Source: Streptomyces spiramyceticus
GTDB taxonomy: Bacteria > Actinomycetota > Actinomycetes > Streptomycetales > Streptomycetaceae
DNA length: 64,000 bases
Direction of reading: 5' to 3'
NCBI RefSeq assembly: GCF_028807635.1
Contig: NZ_JARBAX010000002.1
Coordinates: 1,860,001 to 1,924,000, forward strand
Under the pieces are notes generated by a model. It was not told where the DNA came from, did not search any database, and saw only the letters and a program-made list of their open reading frames with translations. The number at the start of each line of letters is the position of its first letter. The stretch's first letter is position 1. Below are positions 45,787-55,478 of the stretch, piece by piece. Both the position numbers and the translations under genes were made by a program.

Positions 45787-46914
45787 TCAGCTGAGCTGTG
45801 CTGTTGCGGCGTCGATCTCTTTCATGGTGATGTTCTCGCTGCCGCTGCGGATCGCGATGACGGCGGCGGTGGAGATGACGTAGGTGAGGGCTTTGAAGTA
45901 GCCGCCGGTGCGCTGGTGCAGTGTGACGGCGTGTTTGCTCAGGGCGTGTTCCTCCAGCCGGTACAGGCTCAGGTCTGTCTCGAAGCTCGCCAGGACGCGC
46001 CGGAACATCTCCTGTTCCTCGGTCTTGGTGCCCAGGGGCAGGGGGTGCAGCCAGGTCACCGGCAGCAGCGCGGTGGGTGAGGGGGAGACGGGTTCGGCTG
46101 GCTGTCCCGCCTGTTGGAGTCGTACCCGGTTTTCCTCGCTGACCCGGGTCAGCTCTCCGGCCAGGATGCGAGCCTGGTGCAGGCGGTGGCTGGCGCCGGT
46201 GCCGCAGAAGACGATGGAGATGCCCAACTTGTCGCGCAGATACTCGAAGTAGGGCAGCACATTCGCCAGGTGCTGCGGCGAGGCGCGGTCGATGTCGTCG
46301 ATGAGCAGCAGACGGGTCTGCGCGGTCTCCAGGACATAGTTGACCGGCAGGGTCACGTCCTGGTGCTTGCGCATCTCCAGGACTTCCACGAGGCTCTTCG
46401 GTTCGGGGTTGAGACCCAGGTAGGAGCCGATCTCCCAGAGCCAGTTCACCCTCGGCTCAGGGTCCGCGGGGGTGGTGATGTGCACCACCGGGATCGTGTT
46501 CTGGCGCCTGCCGCCCATGGCGGCTTCGATCTCCCTCTGGGCGGTGCGTCCCATTGCCCGCAGCAGACAGGTCTTGCCGGTGCCCGCGGGGCCGTCGATG
46601 ACATGGTCCATCAGCCCGTCACGGCGCCCGCTGTTGCGGTGGACCGCCTCGACGACCATCTCCTGCATGTGGGTCATCGCGTCGGTGGGCACCATCCGCA
46701 GATGCCGGTGGTAGGCGATGGCATGTTCGTCCGTCTTCCTGTCCTCAGTGGGACTGCTGCCCGCGGCCAGTACGGGCGGCTCCACTTCCTCGTCGACGAA
46801 GTGGGTCCAGCCGGTGAGCTGGAACAGCGGCAGAGGCCGCATCGGGGTGTCCTTCAGCTGCTGACGCAGGCGGGCTTCACGTTTGTCACGCAGTTCGATG
46901 GATGCCTTCATCAT
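45787..46914 (-). CDS. tniB: TniB/TnsC-type AAA+ transposition ATPase
   Basis: The 375-aa protein has an AAA+ core: MQEMVVEAVHRNSGRRDGLM, Walker A VIDGPAGTGKTCLLRAMGRT, a sensor segment IPVVHITTPADPEPRVNWLW, Walker B RLLLIDDIDRASPQHLANVL and IVFCGTGASHRLHQARI. TniB/TnsC proteins couple target choice to the DDE transposase. It lies 114 bases after the end of the tniA gene in the same direction, with GAGAGA before the start. It is the last gene of the transposition module. Confidence 0.85.
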   Translation of the reverse strand: MMKASIELRDKREARLRQQLKDTPMRPLPLFQLTGWTHFVDEEVEPPVLAAGSSPTEDRKTDEHAIAYHRHLRMVPTDAMTHMQEMVVEAVHRNSGRRDGLMDHVIDGPAGTGKTCLLRAMGRTAQREIEAAMGGRRQNTIPVVHITTPADPEPRVNWLWEIGSYLGLNPEPKSLVEVLEMRKHQDVTLPVNYVLETAQTRLLLIDDIDRASPQHLANVLPYFEYLRDKLGISIVFCGTGASHRLHQARILAGELTRVSEENRVRLQQAGQPAEPVSPSPTALLPVTWLHPLPLGTKTEEQEMFRRVLASFETDLSLYRLEEHALSKHAVTLHQRTGGYFKALTYVISTAAVIAIRSGSENITMKEIDAATAQLS

Positions 46915-47028
46915 GCTTCTCTCTCGTCACGGTCCTGGCTCACACCGGCAGACCGGCTCCGGGCCGGGAAACCTGTCCGCCCCGGGGCTGGCCTGCGGCT
47001 GCATGGTTCACGGCCCCGTCCCGGGCGC

Positions 47029-49396
47029 CTACATCTCCCATACGTCGCCCTCGTCCCCGGCACCGTCATCGCCGTCCGGATCGAGGTCGTCGAGAATTTC
47101 CGCTTCGACGACCTCGTCGGCAGCTTCCGGTGTTCCGGTCGCGGAGGCCTCCGGCGGTCTGTCGTCGCCGTCGTCGGGGAAGAGCGCTGCCAGCGGATGC
47201 GGAGCCTGCCCGCCGCTCGGGGGCCGGTCCGCGCCGCCCGTGCCGGCGGGCAGCGCCGGGGCGAGCGGCGTGGACGGGGGCGCCAGGGGGGAGATGGACT
47301 GCGCCGGGTAGGGCCGCAGCGTCGACAGGTCGAACTCCTCCAGACCCGCGTAGGGGTCCTGGGAGGGCTGTTCGGCCTCCAACTCCATTCCCTGGAAGGG
47401 CGGTTCGGCCCCGGTGCGCTTGGGCGGCGGTCTGCGGCTGCGCCGCCTGCGGTCGCGCTGAGCCAGGGCCAGGGCGATCGCCTCCTCGTCCTGCTCGCTG
47501 CCGCCGGCTGCACAGTGCTGCTCGGCGTGTTCCTGCCACATGTCCGCGGTCCAGGGGTCGGTGAGCAGGTGCCGCAGCCGGAAGTCGCACGTCACCCAGG
47601 TGCCCGCTGTGTGGTCATAAAGCCACACCCGCTCGGGACGGTAGGGGTTGAAGCGGCATTCCCACTGGCCGTTGCGGCCGGGCAGCTCTGAGCTGCCGCG
47701 CAGGAGGATCTCCCTGTAGTGCCCGGCGTCCTGCGCGATGGGCTGGTAGGTCCGGTAGTTGATCATGAAGCCGCCCTTGCCGGGGGTGACCCACCGCGGC
47801 AGCAGGAAGAAGCGGTTCTGGGCAGGGGAGAGCGGCACGGCCCGGTAGCCGCTGCGGGCCACCTGGACGGCGTACATGTCGTTGGGCGACAGCACAACGC
47901 CCGACCGGAACGGGTCACGCAGTCCCGCATCGGGGGTCTGCTGGTACTCCAGAGCCACCCATTCCTGAGCCATCTGCTGGAGTTCGGCGATCGTGTACAG
48001 CGGCATGCGGTCGATACCGCGGCCGCGCTTCTTGTGGCTGCGGCCCTGCCAGCCGTGCCGGACGTGCTGACTGAAGCGGTGCGCGAGGGTGATGAAGAAG
48101 CGCTCGACGAGCGGCTTGTCGGGAGCGGTCCTCTTGCGCGCGGGGCGGCGGGCAATACGCAGCCGGTCGCAGACCTCGGTGAAGTGCTCGCTCACATAAG
48201 GGCTGCCCTGGTCGTAGATGATCAGTTCGGGGCGGATGACCGGGCGGGCGGCGGTAGCCTCCGTGAACCGTGCGTCCGCCGCCCGAGAGCGCTCCGAACG
48301 GCAGGCTGGAGGTGGCGGCCGCGCTGAGCGGGTCCCAGCCGGGCATCACTGGCCAGGGCGCGAGAGCCTGGGCCAGCATCAGGGTCAGGTCGATCGCGCG
48401 GGTCGCCTGGCCGGGCTGTCCGCTCTCGGCGTCCTTGGACCGGCTGGGCGTGATCATCAGTGCGCAGAGGCTGTGGTTGGCCACGTCGATCAGCGTGGTC
48501 ATCTCCGTGGAGGTGGGCCGGCCGTTGTCGCCGCGGGCCAGGAGTCGCAGTGGTGTCGTGTCGACCTGAGTGACCTGTCCGGGCCGCAGCACGGCCTCGC
48601 GCCCGCCGTGGGGCAGGGGCGGAGTGGCGGCCAGAGCGGCGCGGGCCCGGGTCGGCCGGTCCAGGGCATCGGCCAGGCCGGATTCCTTCATCCGCAGGTA
48701 GAAGGTGGAACGGGAGGGCATCAGCGCGGCCACGGCATCCGGATCGCCGAGTTCTGCACCGTAGCGTGAGTGCAGCAGATCCTCGACCTCTTCGCGGATC
48801 AGGTCGATGGTCACGTCCGAATCGTGCGCGCGCCGGGCCACCACATCCTGCATGGCGGTCAGGCAGCGCGGATCGGTGAAGCCCCCTGGTCGTCTGTCCC
48901 GCGCGGCGGGGAGCAGGACGACCGGGTTCTCTCCGGCCGCTTTCCACTTTCGTCGTTTGTCGGCGAGGGTGTGGGCGGAGCAGCGGATGCCGTCAGCGGC
49001 CAGCCGCGCCGACATGGCAGCGCACCGCTGGGCCAGGGTTGTTCCCGGCCCGAATCCCTGCTCATGCTCGCTTCGGCCCGGCGCCAGACCGGTGTCGATC
49101 TCCACCATGCGCTCCTGCCAAAGAGCAGCTTCGTCCTCCTGGTCCTCCCGACGCTCCCACGTTCTGCGCACCGCGCTGTCCGCAGTCGGTGCTGCGCCGC
49201 CGGCGAGGACGGCGAAGTCCTCCGTTCCCACCAGCCACCGGTACGACACCGCCCGCGGCGCCTCCGCACCGTCCTGCGGCACCAGCGTGACCACAGGCCC
49301 CCGCCATTCCACCGCCTCCCACTCACGCCCCTGCCAGCGCACTCGTGCCCCGATGGACAAAGCCCCCGCACGCCGACTCTCGCCTGTTCCCGCCAC
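47029..49396 (-). pseudogene. tniA: TniA/TnsB-type DDE transposase, one frameshift
   Basis: Two frames make one integrase-type transposase of about 790 aa. The upstream frame has an N-terminal helix-turn-helix region (TLAQRCAAMSARLAADGIRC) and the first catalytic Asp in VTQVDTTPLRLLARGD. The downstream frame has the second Asp in PELIIYDQGSPYVSEHF and the Glu in KPLVERFFITLAHRFSQH, followed by the C-terminal barrel and an acidic tail. The shift at about 48282 (GGCGGCGGACG) would be repaired by removing one G. If it is a sequencing error the transposon may be active. The GTG start at 49396 lies 20 bases after tnsA. Confidence 0.82.
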
Positions 49397-49416
49397 GTGC
49401 CCCCTCTTTCCGGTCC

Positions 49417-50175
49417 TCAGGCTGTCCAGGCCGCGGCGTCGGGCAGCAGCGGCTGTGCGCTGTCGAACAGCAGCCGCCGCTGCCACAGCATCCGGTAGGC
49501 GAGGTCGAGGCCCGTCAGCTCGTCCAGCCCGCTTGCCGCCACTCCGGCCCGCAGGCCCGTCGGCGACCTGAACGCCTCGAGCAGCGCCCGTCCCGGGCCC
49601 TCTTCGCCAGCGGAAGGAAACCGGTAGCCGGCCAGCCATGTCAGATTGCGCCTGCGCATCCCTGACGGCTCGCGCACTTGCCGCACCCGCCAGCCAGCCT
49701 CCCGAGCGGCCTCCTCAAGCACCTGAAGCCTCGAGGAAGGCACGCCCTCAGCGCCGGGCGGCTTCAACACCAGCACTTCGCGTGTCCCATTCGTCGTCCG
49801 CGCCACGAAATCCGGGCGCCAGCGGCGCTCGCGGCCTTCCGCCCGCCACCTCAGCTCCACCGGGCCGGCACTGAACGCCGCCCAGCTCGGCTCGGAGTCG
49901 AGCTCGACCGCCAGCCGCCACTGCCGCAGGCTGCCGCACACCACCGTCTGCTCCCGCGTCGCCACTGGCCAGTAGGTGATGATGCCCTTGCGGCCCCGGT
50001 ACGGCACCGGTTCGCTCACCGGACCGAACTCCTCCAGCGCCACCCCACGCAGTGCGGCCGCACTGCACGCGCGCACCGGCCCGTAGGGCTCGCGGTACAG
50101 AGCCACGACACCCTGCCCCGCGCCCGGCACCCCCTTGCCGTCCAGTAGCGCGCCGGAGGCATTTACCGTGCTCAC
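49417..50175 (-). CDS. tnsA: TnsA-like transposase endonuclease subunit
   Basis: The 252-aa protein has a PD-(D/E)XK-like core: QWRLAVELDSEPSWAAFSAG, RRWRPDFVARTTNGTREVLV (the Asp), and VLVLKPPGAE, where the QxK/ExK pair of TnsA is VLK. A helical C-terminal end follows. TnsA cuts the 5' strands at the transposon ends so that the element moves by cut-and-paste. The GTG at 50175 is preferred, though the frame is open to 50280. It sits between tniQ and tniA, as in actinomycete Tn7-like modules. Confidence 0.72.
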   Translation of the reverse strand: MSTVNASGALLDGKGVPGAGQGVVALYREPYGPVRACSAAALRGVALEEFGPVSEPVPYRGRKGIITYWPVATREQTVVCGSLRQWRLAVELDSEPSWAAFSAGPVELRWRAEGRERRWRPDFVARTTNGTREVLVLKPPGAEGVPSSRLQVLEEAAREAGWRVRQVREPSGMRRRNLTWLAGYRFPSAGEEGPGRALLEAFRSPTGLRAGVAASGLDELTGLDLAYRMLWQRRLLFDSAQPLLPDAAAWTA

Positions 50176-50408
50176 GCAGACCACCGCCCGCCGCCGCACC
50201 GCGGCCCGGCCCCGCGTACCTGCCCGGCCCGCTCCTCCAGCGTCGGCTGCCCGTGCGCAGACCGAGTGGCGAAACCGCACACCAATGGTCCTTGTACCGG
50301 CAGTGGCCGATCAGGGTCGAACAGGATGACTTCCAGCACTGGTTCCTCCAAGGCCGGTGCAAGTCAGGCGCAGGCGCGGCTGAGCCCCCGTAGTTGCCAA
50401 GAGCCGGT

Positions 50409-51434
50409 TCAGGACAGGCCTGATCGTGCTTCCAGCGTGCCTGTCGGTGAGGCGAGGCGGCTGTGCCCCGGGGCTAGCGGCAGCCGCACCCTTCTGGTCC
50501 TGGCGGCCGGTTGCGCTTCCGCGTCCGACGGGGCCCGGTGGCGGTGCAGCCAGTCCAGCAGCGGGCCCCTGCCTGCCTGGACATCCAGATCCCACGACTC
50601 CATCAACGCCTCGGCCTTGCCGAGCCACCGGCCACAGGCGTCCCTGTCCCGGACGTCCGACTGCTCGAACTGGAGCATCAGCTGCGCCAACTGCGCAGCC
50701 TCCGGATAGACCACCAGCGGCATCACCCGGATACTGCGGTCCTCCAGCCCGCACGCCCACGCCCGGTGGACCCAGCGCAGCACCATGGGCATCGACCTCC
50801 ACCAGTCCGCGGCCACCTGGAAGGCGTCGGCGAACAACTCCTCACCGGACCGGCCGAACTGCCTCTTCAGCCGGGCACGTTCCAGATGCGCTGCCACGAC
50901 TTCGGGGAGCTCCTTCAAGGACAGCCCGCCCTGCGGCTCCGTCCGCGAGTCGTCGCACCAGAGCTGGTGCCGGGCACACACCCGCCAGCTGTCCGATACC
51001 AGCCACCAGGCCGGCTCCCTGACCCCGCGGACCTCAGCACATCTCGTGCAGCAGCGCACCAGATGCCCCTCGGAAGGCTGCCACGGCCACTTCCACACCG
51101 CATCCCCGTCACCCGGCAGCCGGTGACGCGGGGCAAGCCCGGGCAGCGCCCGCTGCAACACGGCCGCCGGTGCACCGGCCAGCACGGCCAGATACTCGAG
51201 CCCCGCCTGGTTGACGTACATCTCGGTGTACTGCGGGTACTTCTCCACCCGCGCCGCATCGCCCGACGACGACCCGACGCCTTGGCCCACCCGCTGAAGG
51301 AAATCCGCAAGTCCCAGTCCGTTGGCGTGAGCCAGCCGGTTCACGAACGACCCCGTCGACTCCCCGGGCAGGGGATGAGCCCGAAGCGGAAGGGGCTGAC
51401 GCGGACCGTAAAGCCCCGGCACCTGCAGCACCAC
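50409..51434 (-). CDS. tniQ: TniQ family target-selection protein
   Basis: The 341-aa protein starts with the TniQ signature PLPGESTGSFVNRLAHANGL, then has a zinc-finger region (RCCTRCAEVRGVREPAWWLV, VCARHQLWC), and a helical C-terminal half. TniQ/TnsD proteins recognise the target site or a guide complex and recruit TniB. The GTG at 51434, with AGGAGG about 7 bases upstream, was chosen. It is the first gene of the transposition module; 233 bases separate it from tnsA. Confidence 0.82.
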   Translation of the reverse strand: MVLQVPGLYGPRQPLPLRAHPLPGESTGSFVNRLAHANGLGLADFLQRVGQGVGSSSGDAARVEKYPQYTEMYVNQAGLEYLAVLAGAPAAVLQRALPGLAPRHRLPGDGDAVWKWPWQPSEGHLVRCCTRCAEVRGVREPAWWLVSDSWRVCARHQLWCDDSRTEPQGGLSLKELPEVVAAHLERARLKRQFGRSGEELFADAFQVAADWWRSMPMVLRWVHRAWACGLEDRSIRVMPLVVYPEAAQLAQLMLQFEQSDVRDRDACGRWLGKAEALMESWDLDVQAGRGPLLDWLHRHRAPSDAEAQPAARTRRVRLPLAPGHSRLASPTGTLEARSGLS

Positions 51435-51614
51435 GCCGCCCCTCCTTCTCCGACCACTCCGCACGCCCGCGTTCTATCGTCGCCAGCCGCCGTACAGCCC
51501 GGTCAAGGCCCCTTAACTCCATCGGGTGAACCAGGCGGCAACACCGCCACACCTTCCACGGCACGGGTCTGAACCTTGATCCGCAACGAGACGACCCGCT
51601 GCCAGGAGGGCGCC

Positions 51615-53924
51615 GTGGCCACGCTGACGAGCAACGGCCTGAGAACACCACTACGCGGCCACCAGACACTTGCCGTCGACGCCTGCATGAACGAGTTCAC
51701 CGACGGCGCACCCCGCGTGAGCGTCATCATGGCCACCGGAACGGGAAAGACCCTCGTCGCCCTCAACGCCGCCCAGGAGACCGCACCCCAGGGCAACGCC
51801 CTGGTCGTGATGCCCACCCTGGACCTCCTCGAGCAGACAGCCGACGTCTGGCAGCGCGAAGGCCGCCAAGGGATCTACCTCGGCTACTGCTCGCGCGACG
51901 ACACCCAGGTCCGCTCGCTGCGCGGAATCCTCACCATGGTTCGCGACCCCGGCGAACTCGCCCGCCACGCATCCCTGACCGACGGCCCGGTGAACGTCTT
52001 CTGCACCTACCAGTCACTGAACAACCTGACCCAGGCCCACCACGACCACCACCTGCCGCCCTGGGACTTCCTGATCTCCGACGAGGCCCACCGCACCGCC
52101 GGCAACCTCCACAAAGCCTGGGGCGTCGTCCACGACAACGACGCCCTGCCCGCCCGCCGCCGTCTCTACATGACCGCCACCCCGCGCGTCTTCGACGAGA
52201 AAACCGGCTCACACGTGGCGATCGGCTGCGAAGTCGCCTCCATGGACGACCACAGCCTCTACGGCCCCGTCGTCTACCGCATCTCCCTGGCCGAAGCCAT
52301 CGACCAGGGGCTTCTCGCGGACTACCGCATCGTCGCCGTCGAGATCAGCGACGACGACCTGCGCCACCTCCTCAGACACGCCTCGATCGCATCAGCTGGC
52401 GCCGAAGGCCTGCGCACAGCCGCCGCCCAGGTAGCACTGCTGCGCGCCCAGCACCTCTACGACCTGCGGCGGACCCTGACCTTCCACCGCCTGATCGCAT
52501 CCGCCGGCATCTTCGCCGAGACCCTTCACGAGACGGCAGCGCTCATGCCCCCCGAGACGCGAGCGCCCCTCCTCGTCGGCACGGTCAACGCCAAGCAGCG
52601 CCCCGCCCTTCGCCGGCGATCACTCGTAGACTTCGGCTCCGTCCCGATCATCACCACCACACAGGACACCGCCCCGCAGCGAGCAGTGCTGACCAACTGC
52701 CGCTGCCTGGGCGAAGGCATCGACGTCCCCAGCATCGACTCCATCCTCTTCGCCGACGCCAAACAGAGCTCCCTCGACATCGCCCAGGCAGTCGGCCGCG
52801 CCCTGCGCCAGAACCCCGGCGACGACAAGATCTCCACCATCGTCATCCCCGTCTTCATGGAACCAGGACAAGATCTCAAGGAAGGAGTCAGACGAACCCC
52901 CTACCAACTCCTCTACGACGTCCTCATCGCCCTGAGCGTCTACGACGAGCACGTCATCCACCGCGTCGAATGGGCAAAGGCATCCCAAGAGCCCGACGAC
53001 GTCCTGGGGCTCGCCGCCCGGCCCGAACGCGCCGACGAGATCATTCCCCTGCTCGACCTCCAGGCGACCCAAGCGCCCCACCGCGTATGGCAGATCGGAT
53101 TCGACAGCGCCCAGCGCTACTTCAACACCTACGGCCACCTCAACGTCCCCAGCCGCTACCTCGGCCCCGACCGCTTCTACCTCGGCTGGTGGATCGGCCG
53201 CCAGCGCTCCCTGCGCATCAACAACATGCTCCTGCCCGAACGCATCGAACAACTGGACACCCTCGGCATGATCTGGCCGCACCCCCCAACCAGCATCGAG
53301 TACAAGCTGCGGATCGCCCGGGACTACAAAACCCGCCACGGCCACCTCGCCCCCCACACCGAAGAGACCTTCGGCGGAATCCGACTCGGCCGCTGGATCG
53401 CGGAGCGCCGCCGCGAAGCAAACGACCGCACCCTGCCCTACGGCTACCAGCGCGCCCTGAACGAGATCTACCCCTGGTGGAACACCCACTGGCCAAAACA
53501 CTGGCACCACACCTACGCCCAGGCCCTGGCCGCCGCCCGCGCCGGCAACCTCCCCTTCCCCGACCTGCGCCCCGACACCGACGAGACCCCCCTCACCCGC
53601 TGGCTCGACACCCAGATCGACTCCCTCCCCGCCCTCCACCCCGGCCAGCACGAACTCCTGGGCGCCCTCCCGCTCCACCACCCCCTGGCCTTGCTCCTCA
53701 GACGCCCACGCGGATACACGCAGATGGCCTTCGCCAGAGGCCTGCGCGCGGCACGCGCCTTCTGGCGAAGCCACCAGCACCTCGACGTGCCCTACGACTA
53801 CCTCTGCCCCGACACCGGACTCCACCTCGCCGCCTGGCTTGCCGACAAACGCCGCGACCCACTCCGGCTCACCCAAGAACAACGCCACGCACTCGAAGCC
53901 CTCGACTTCCGCTGGATCCGCTGA
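51615..53924 (+). CDS. SF2 helicase with HA repeats (intact)
   Basis: The 769-aa protein has all SF2 motifs: RVSVIMATGTGKTLVALNAA (motif I), FLISDEAHRTAGNL (II), LYMTATPRVF (III), VLTNCRCLGEGIDVPSIDSI (V), and DIAQAVGRALRQNPGD (VI). From residue 480 there are five to six HA repeats of about 65 residues (for example RYFNTYGHLNVPSRYLGPDR and LGWWIGRQRSLRINNMLLPE). It is related to the telomere-associated helicases of Streptomyces. The GTG start has AGGAGG 6 bases upstream. It diverges from tniQ, sharing a 180-base promoter region, so it may be transposon cargo or the flanking gene. Confidence 0.85.
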   Translation: MATLTSNGLRTPLRGHQTLAVDACMNEFTDGAPRVSVIMATGTGKTLVALNAAQETAPQGNALVVMPTLDLLEQTADVWQREGRQGIYLGYCSRDDTQVRSLRGILTMVRDPGELARHASLTDGPVNVFCTYQSLNNLTQAHHDHHLPPWDFLISDEAHRTAGNLHKAWGVVHDNDALPARRRLYMTATPRVFDEKTGSHVAIGCEVASMDDHSLYGPVVYRISLAEAIDQGLLADYRIVAVEISDDDLRHLLRHASIASAGAEGLRTAAAQVALLRAQHLYDLRRTLTFHRLIASAGIFAETLHETAALMPPETRAPLLVGTVNAKQRPALRRRSLVDFGSVPIITTTQDTAPQRAVLTNCRCLGEGIDVPSIDSILFADAKQSSLDIAQAVGRALRQNPGDDKISTIVIPVFMEPGQDLKEGVRRTPYQLLYDVLIALSVYDEHVIHRVEWAKASQEPDDVLGLAARPERADEIIPLLDLQATQAPHRVWQIGFDSAQRYFNTYGHLNVPSRYLGPDRFYLGWWIGRQRSLRINNMLLPERIEQLDTLGMIWPHPPTSIEYKLRIARDYKTRHGHLAPHTEETFGGIRLGRWIAERRREANDRTLPYGYQRALNEIYPWWNTHWPKHWHHTYAQALAAARAGNLPFPDLRPDTDETPLTRWLDTQIDSLPALHPGQHELLGALPLHHPLALLLRRPRGYTQMAFARGLRAARAFWRSHQHLDVPYDYLCPDTGLHLAAWLADKRRDPLRLTQEQRHALEALDFRWIR

Positions 53925-54280
53925 CCAGCACGCCTTGCCGCAGCCGGCGAGCGACAGGGCTGTCCACCCTCGGTTCTCCACAGGAGCTGTCGAGCCGATA
54001 CAGGGTGGCGGGGCCGGAACGGCTGCCCGCGAAGGTCACACGCCGCTGCCCAAGCCCTGGTTCGCTCATAGGCGCGCGCTGACGACGGCACCACTCACAC
54101 CAAGAGGCTTCTCCCGCGGGCGCGCGAGCCGGGCAGAGAAGTGTCAGACGGAGATGGGCATTGTAGTGGGAAAGTCCGCATGTGCGGAGCGACTGCTGAG
54201 ATCGCCGCATGTGGTGTGGTGCGCCGTCTTACCGTGGGCCCGTGCCGAGTGGAATCAAGCAATCCGTCCCGGTTGGCTAC
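53925..54280. other. no supported gene
   Basis: About 350 bases after the helicase. No gene, and no convincing transposon terminus was found by eye. Confidence 0.45.
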
Positions 54281-55216
54281 ATGGGCAGCCTGGGGATCCT
54301 GGTGGACAAGTACTACAAGCGACCGATGCGCATCGTTGCACTACAGAGCACCGACAGGGTGCACAGCGATTCTCGATGTCCCGCCGTGGCCGGTCGCGAA
54401 GGACACACGGACAAACGCCGTGCCCTGTTCAACGCAGACATCGCATCGCGCATGTGCGTCTGTTGTCGTGTGGAGGCCGACGGCCCGCGCGACGAGGGCC
54501 TGAGCGCGGCAGTCATCGAGCTGGTGTCCCTCCGCGAGCTGCTCGACGAAGAAGACGAGGAGGAGCAGAACCGTGATGACCCCGGGTACGTACCCAACTT
54601 CCTGAGAGCGAACTTCAACCCAGACCACTGGCGCACCATCCAGTCCGACCTGACCAAGACCGCCAGCAGCCTCCAAAGCCACCCCTGGCTGCACCACTGG
54701 GCAGCGCCATACCTGATCCGTGCCGCGTCATACGCGGAGCGCCGATGCGAGGAACGCCGCCGGCTCGTTGACGTGGCCGCAATCGAACGAACCGCGGCGG
54801 CCCTGTATGAACGCGGGCGGTCCACGCCGCAGCTGGCGCGGATGTGGCCGAGCTGGAGGCAAAGAGAGGCCTACGACAGTCCCAGTCCCGACGACGAGCA
54901 CTATGACAGGAACGCTCGACTGCGCCCTCCGGACCCGGACCCCAACAGCGCCGCCGCAAACGTGACGATGGGCGTGCGGCTGCCTCCTCTGGGGTTCGAC
55001 TCGGACGGGCTCCAGATGATCGACACGCTGTCGAACTGGGAGCAAGATGCAATCGCTGCCTACAAGACCGCCGCCCACTGGGCTTCCGGCACGGTCACGC
55101 TGACCGTCCCACCCGTAGTCGCTCGCGAACTTCTGTGCCCCGCCAGGAACCTCGACCTCACGGCCTGTGCCCAAGCGGCAAGCGGACAGCCGTCCATGCC
55201 CACACGCTCTGCCTGA
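54281..55216 (+). CDS. hypothetical protein
   Basis: The 311-aa soluble protein contains an acidic run (LLDEEDEEEQNRDDPGYVPN), LRAASYAERRCEERRRLVDV-like helices and NWEQDAIAAYKTAAHWASGT near the end. It has a CVCC motif at about residue 60 and no recognised domain. Starts at 54209 and 54326 are also possible; none has a strong ribosome site. Confidence 0.5.
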   Translation: MGSLGILVDKYYKRPMRIVALQSTDRVHSDSRCPAVAGREGHTDKRRALFNADIASRMCVCCRVEADGPRDEGLSAAVIELVSLRELLDEEDEEEQNRDDPGYVPNFLRANFNPDHWRTIQSDLTKTASSLQSHPWLHHWAAPYLIRAASYAERRCEERRRLVDVAAIERTAAALYERGRSTPQLARMWPSWRQREAYDSPSPDDEHYDRNARLRPPDPDPNSAAANVTMGVRLPPLGFDSDGLQMIDTLSNWEQDAIAAYKTAAHWASGTVTLTVPPVVARELLCPARNLDLTACAQAASGQPSMPTRSA

Positions 55217-55478
55217 CCCTCGGAAACACGCCCTGCGCCACGACGACGCACTCCCGTCAACGCTCATGCCACCGCAGGCGGCCTGTCGCCCGTCCCTTGC
55301 CACGCTCGACGCTGCGCACCCTGCCGCCTCCGGGCGGCCCCGGGACGACGGGCCGGCGTCCACACACGCCACCGTCCCCGCTGCTTTACGCGCCGTTGTC
55401 GAGGAAGGGCATGGCACAGCCTTGCACTCCATGTGCGGGGGCTCTCGACCACGCAGGTCGGTGCACAGGCGAATCCGC

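Noticed and set aside
46114..47691. 525-codon plus-strand frame
   Set aside because: Antisense to tniB and the tniA 3' half, where the minus strand has clear AAA+ and transposase motifs.
53925..54280. Right end of the Tn7-like element after the helicase
   Set aside because: A TGTCAGAC string occurs near 54141, but I found no matching inverted copy on the far side of the jet operon, so the end cannot be placed.
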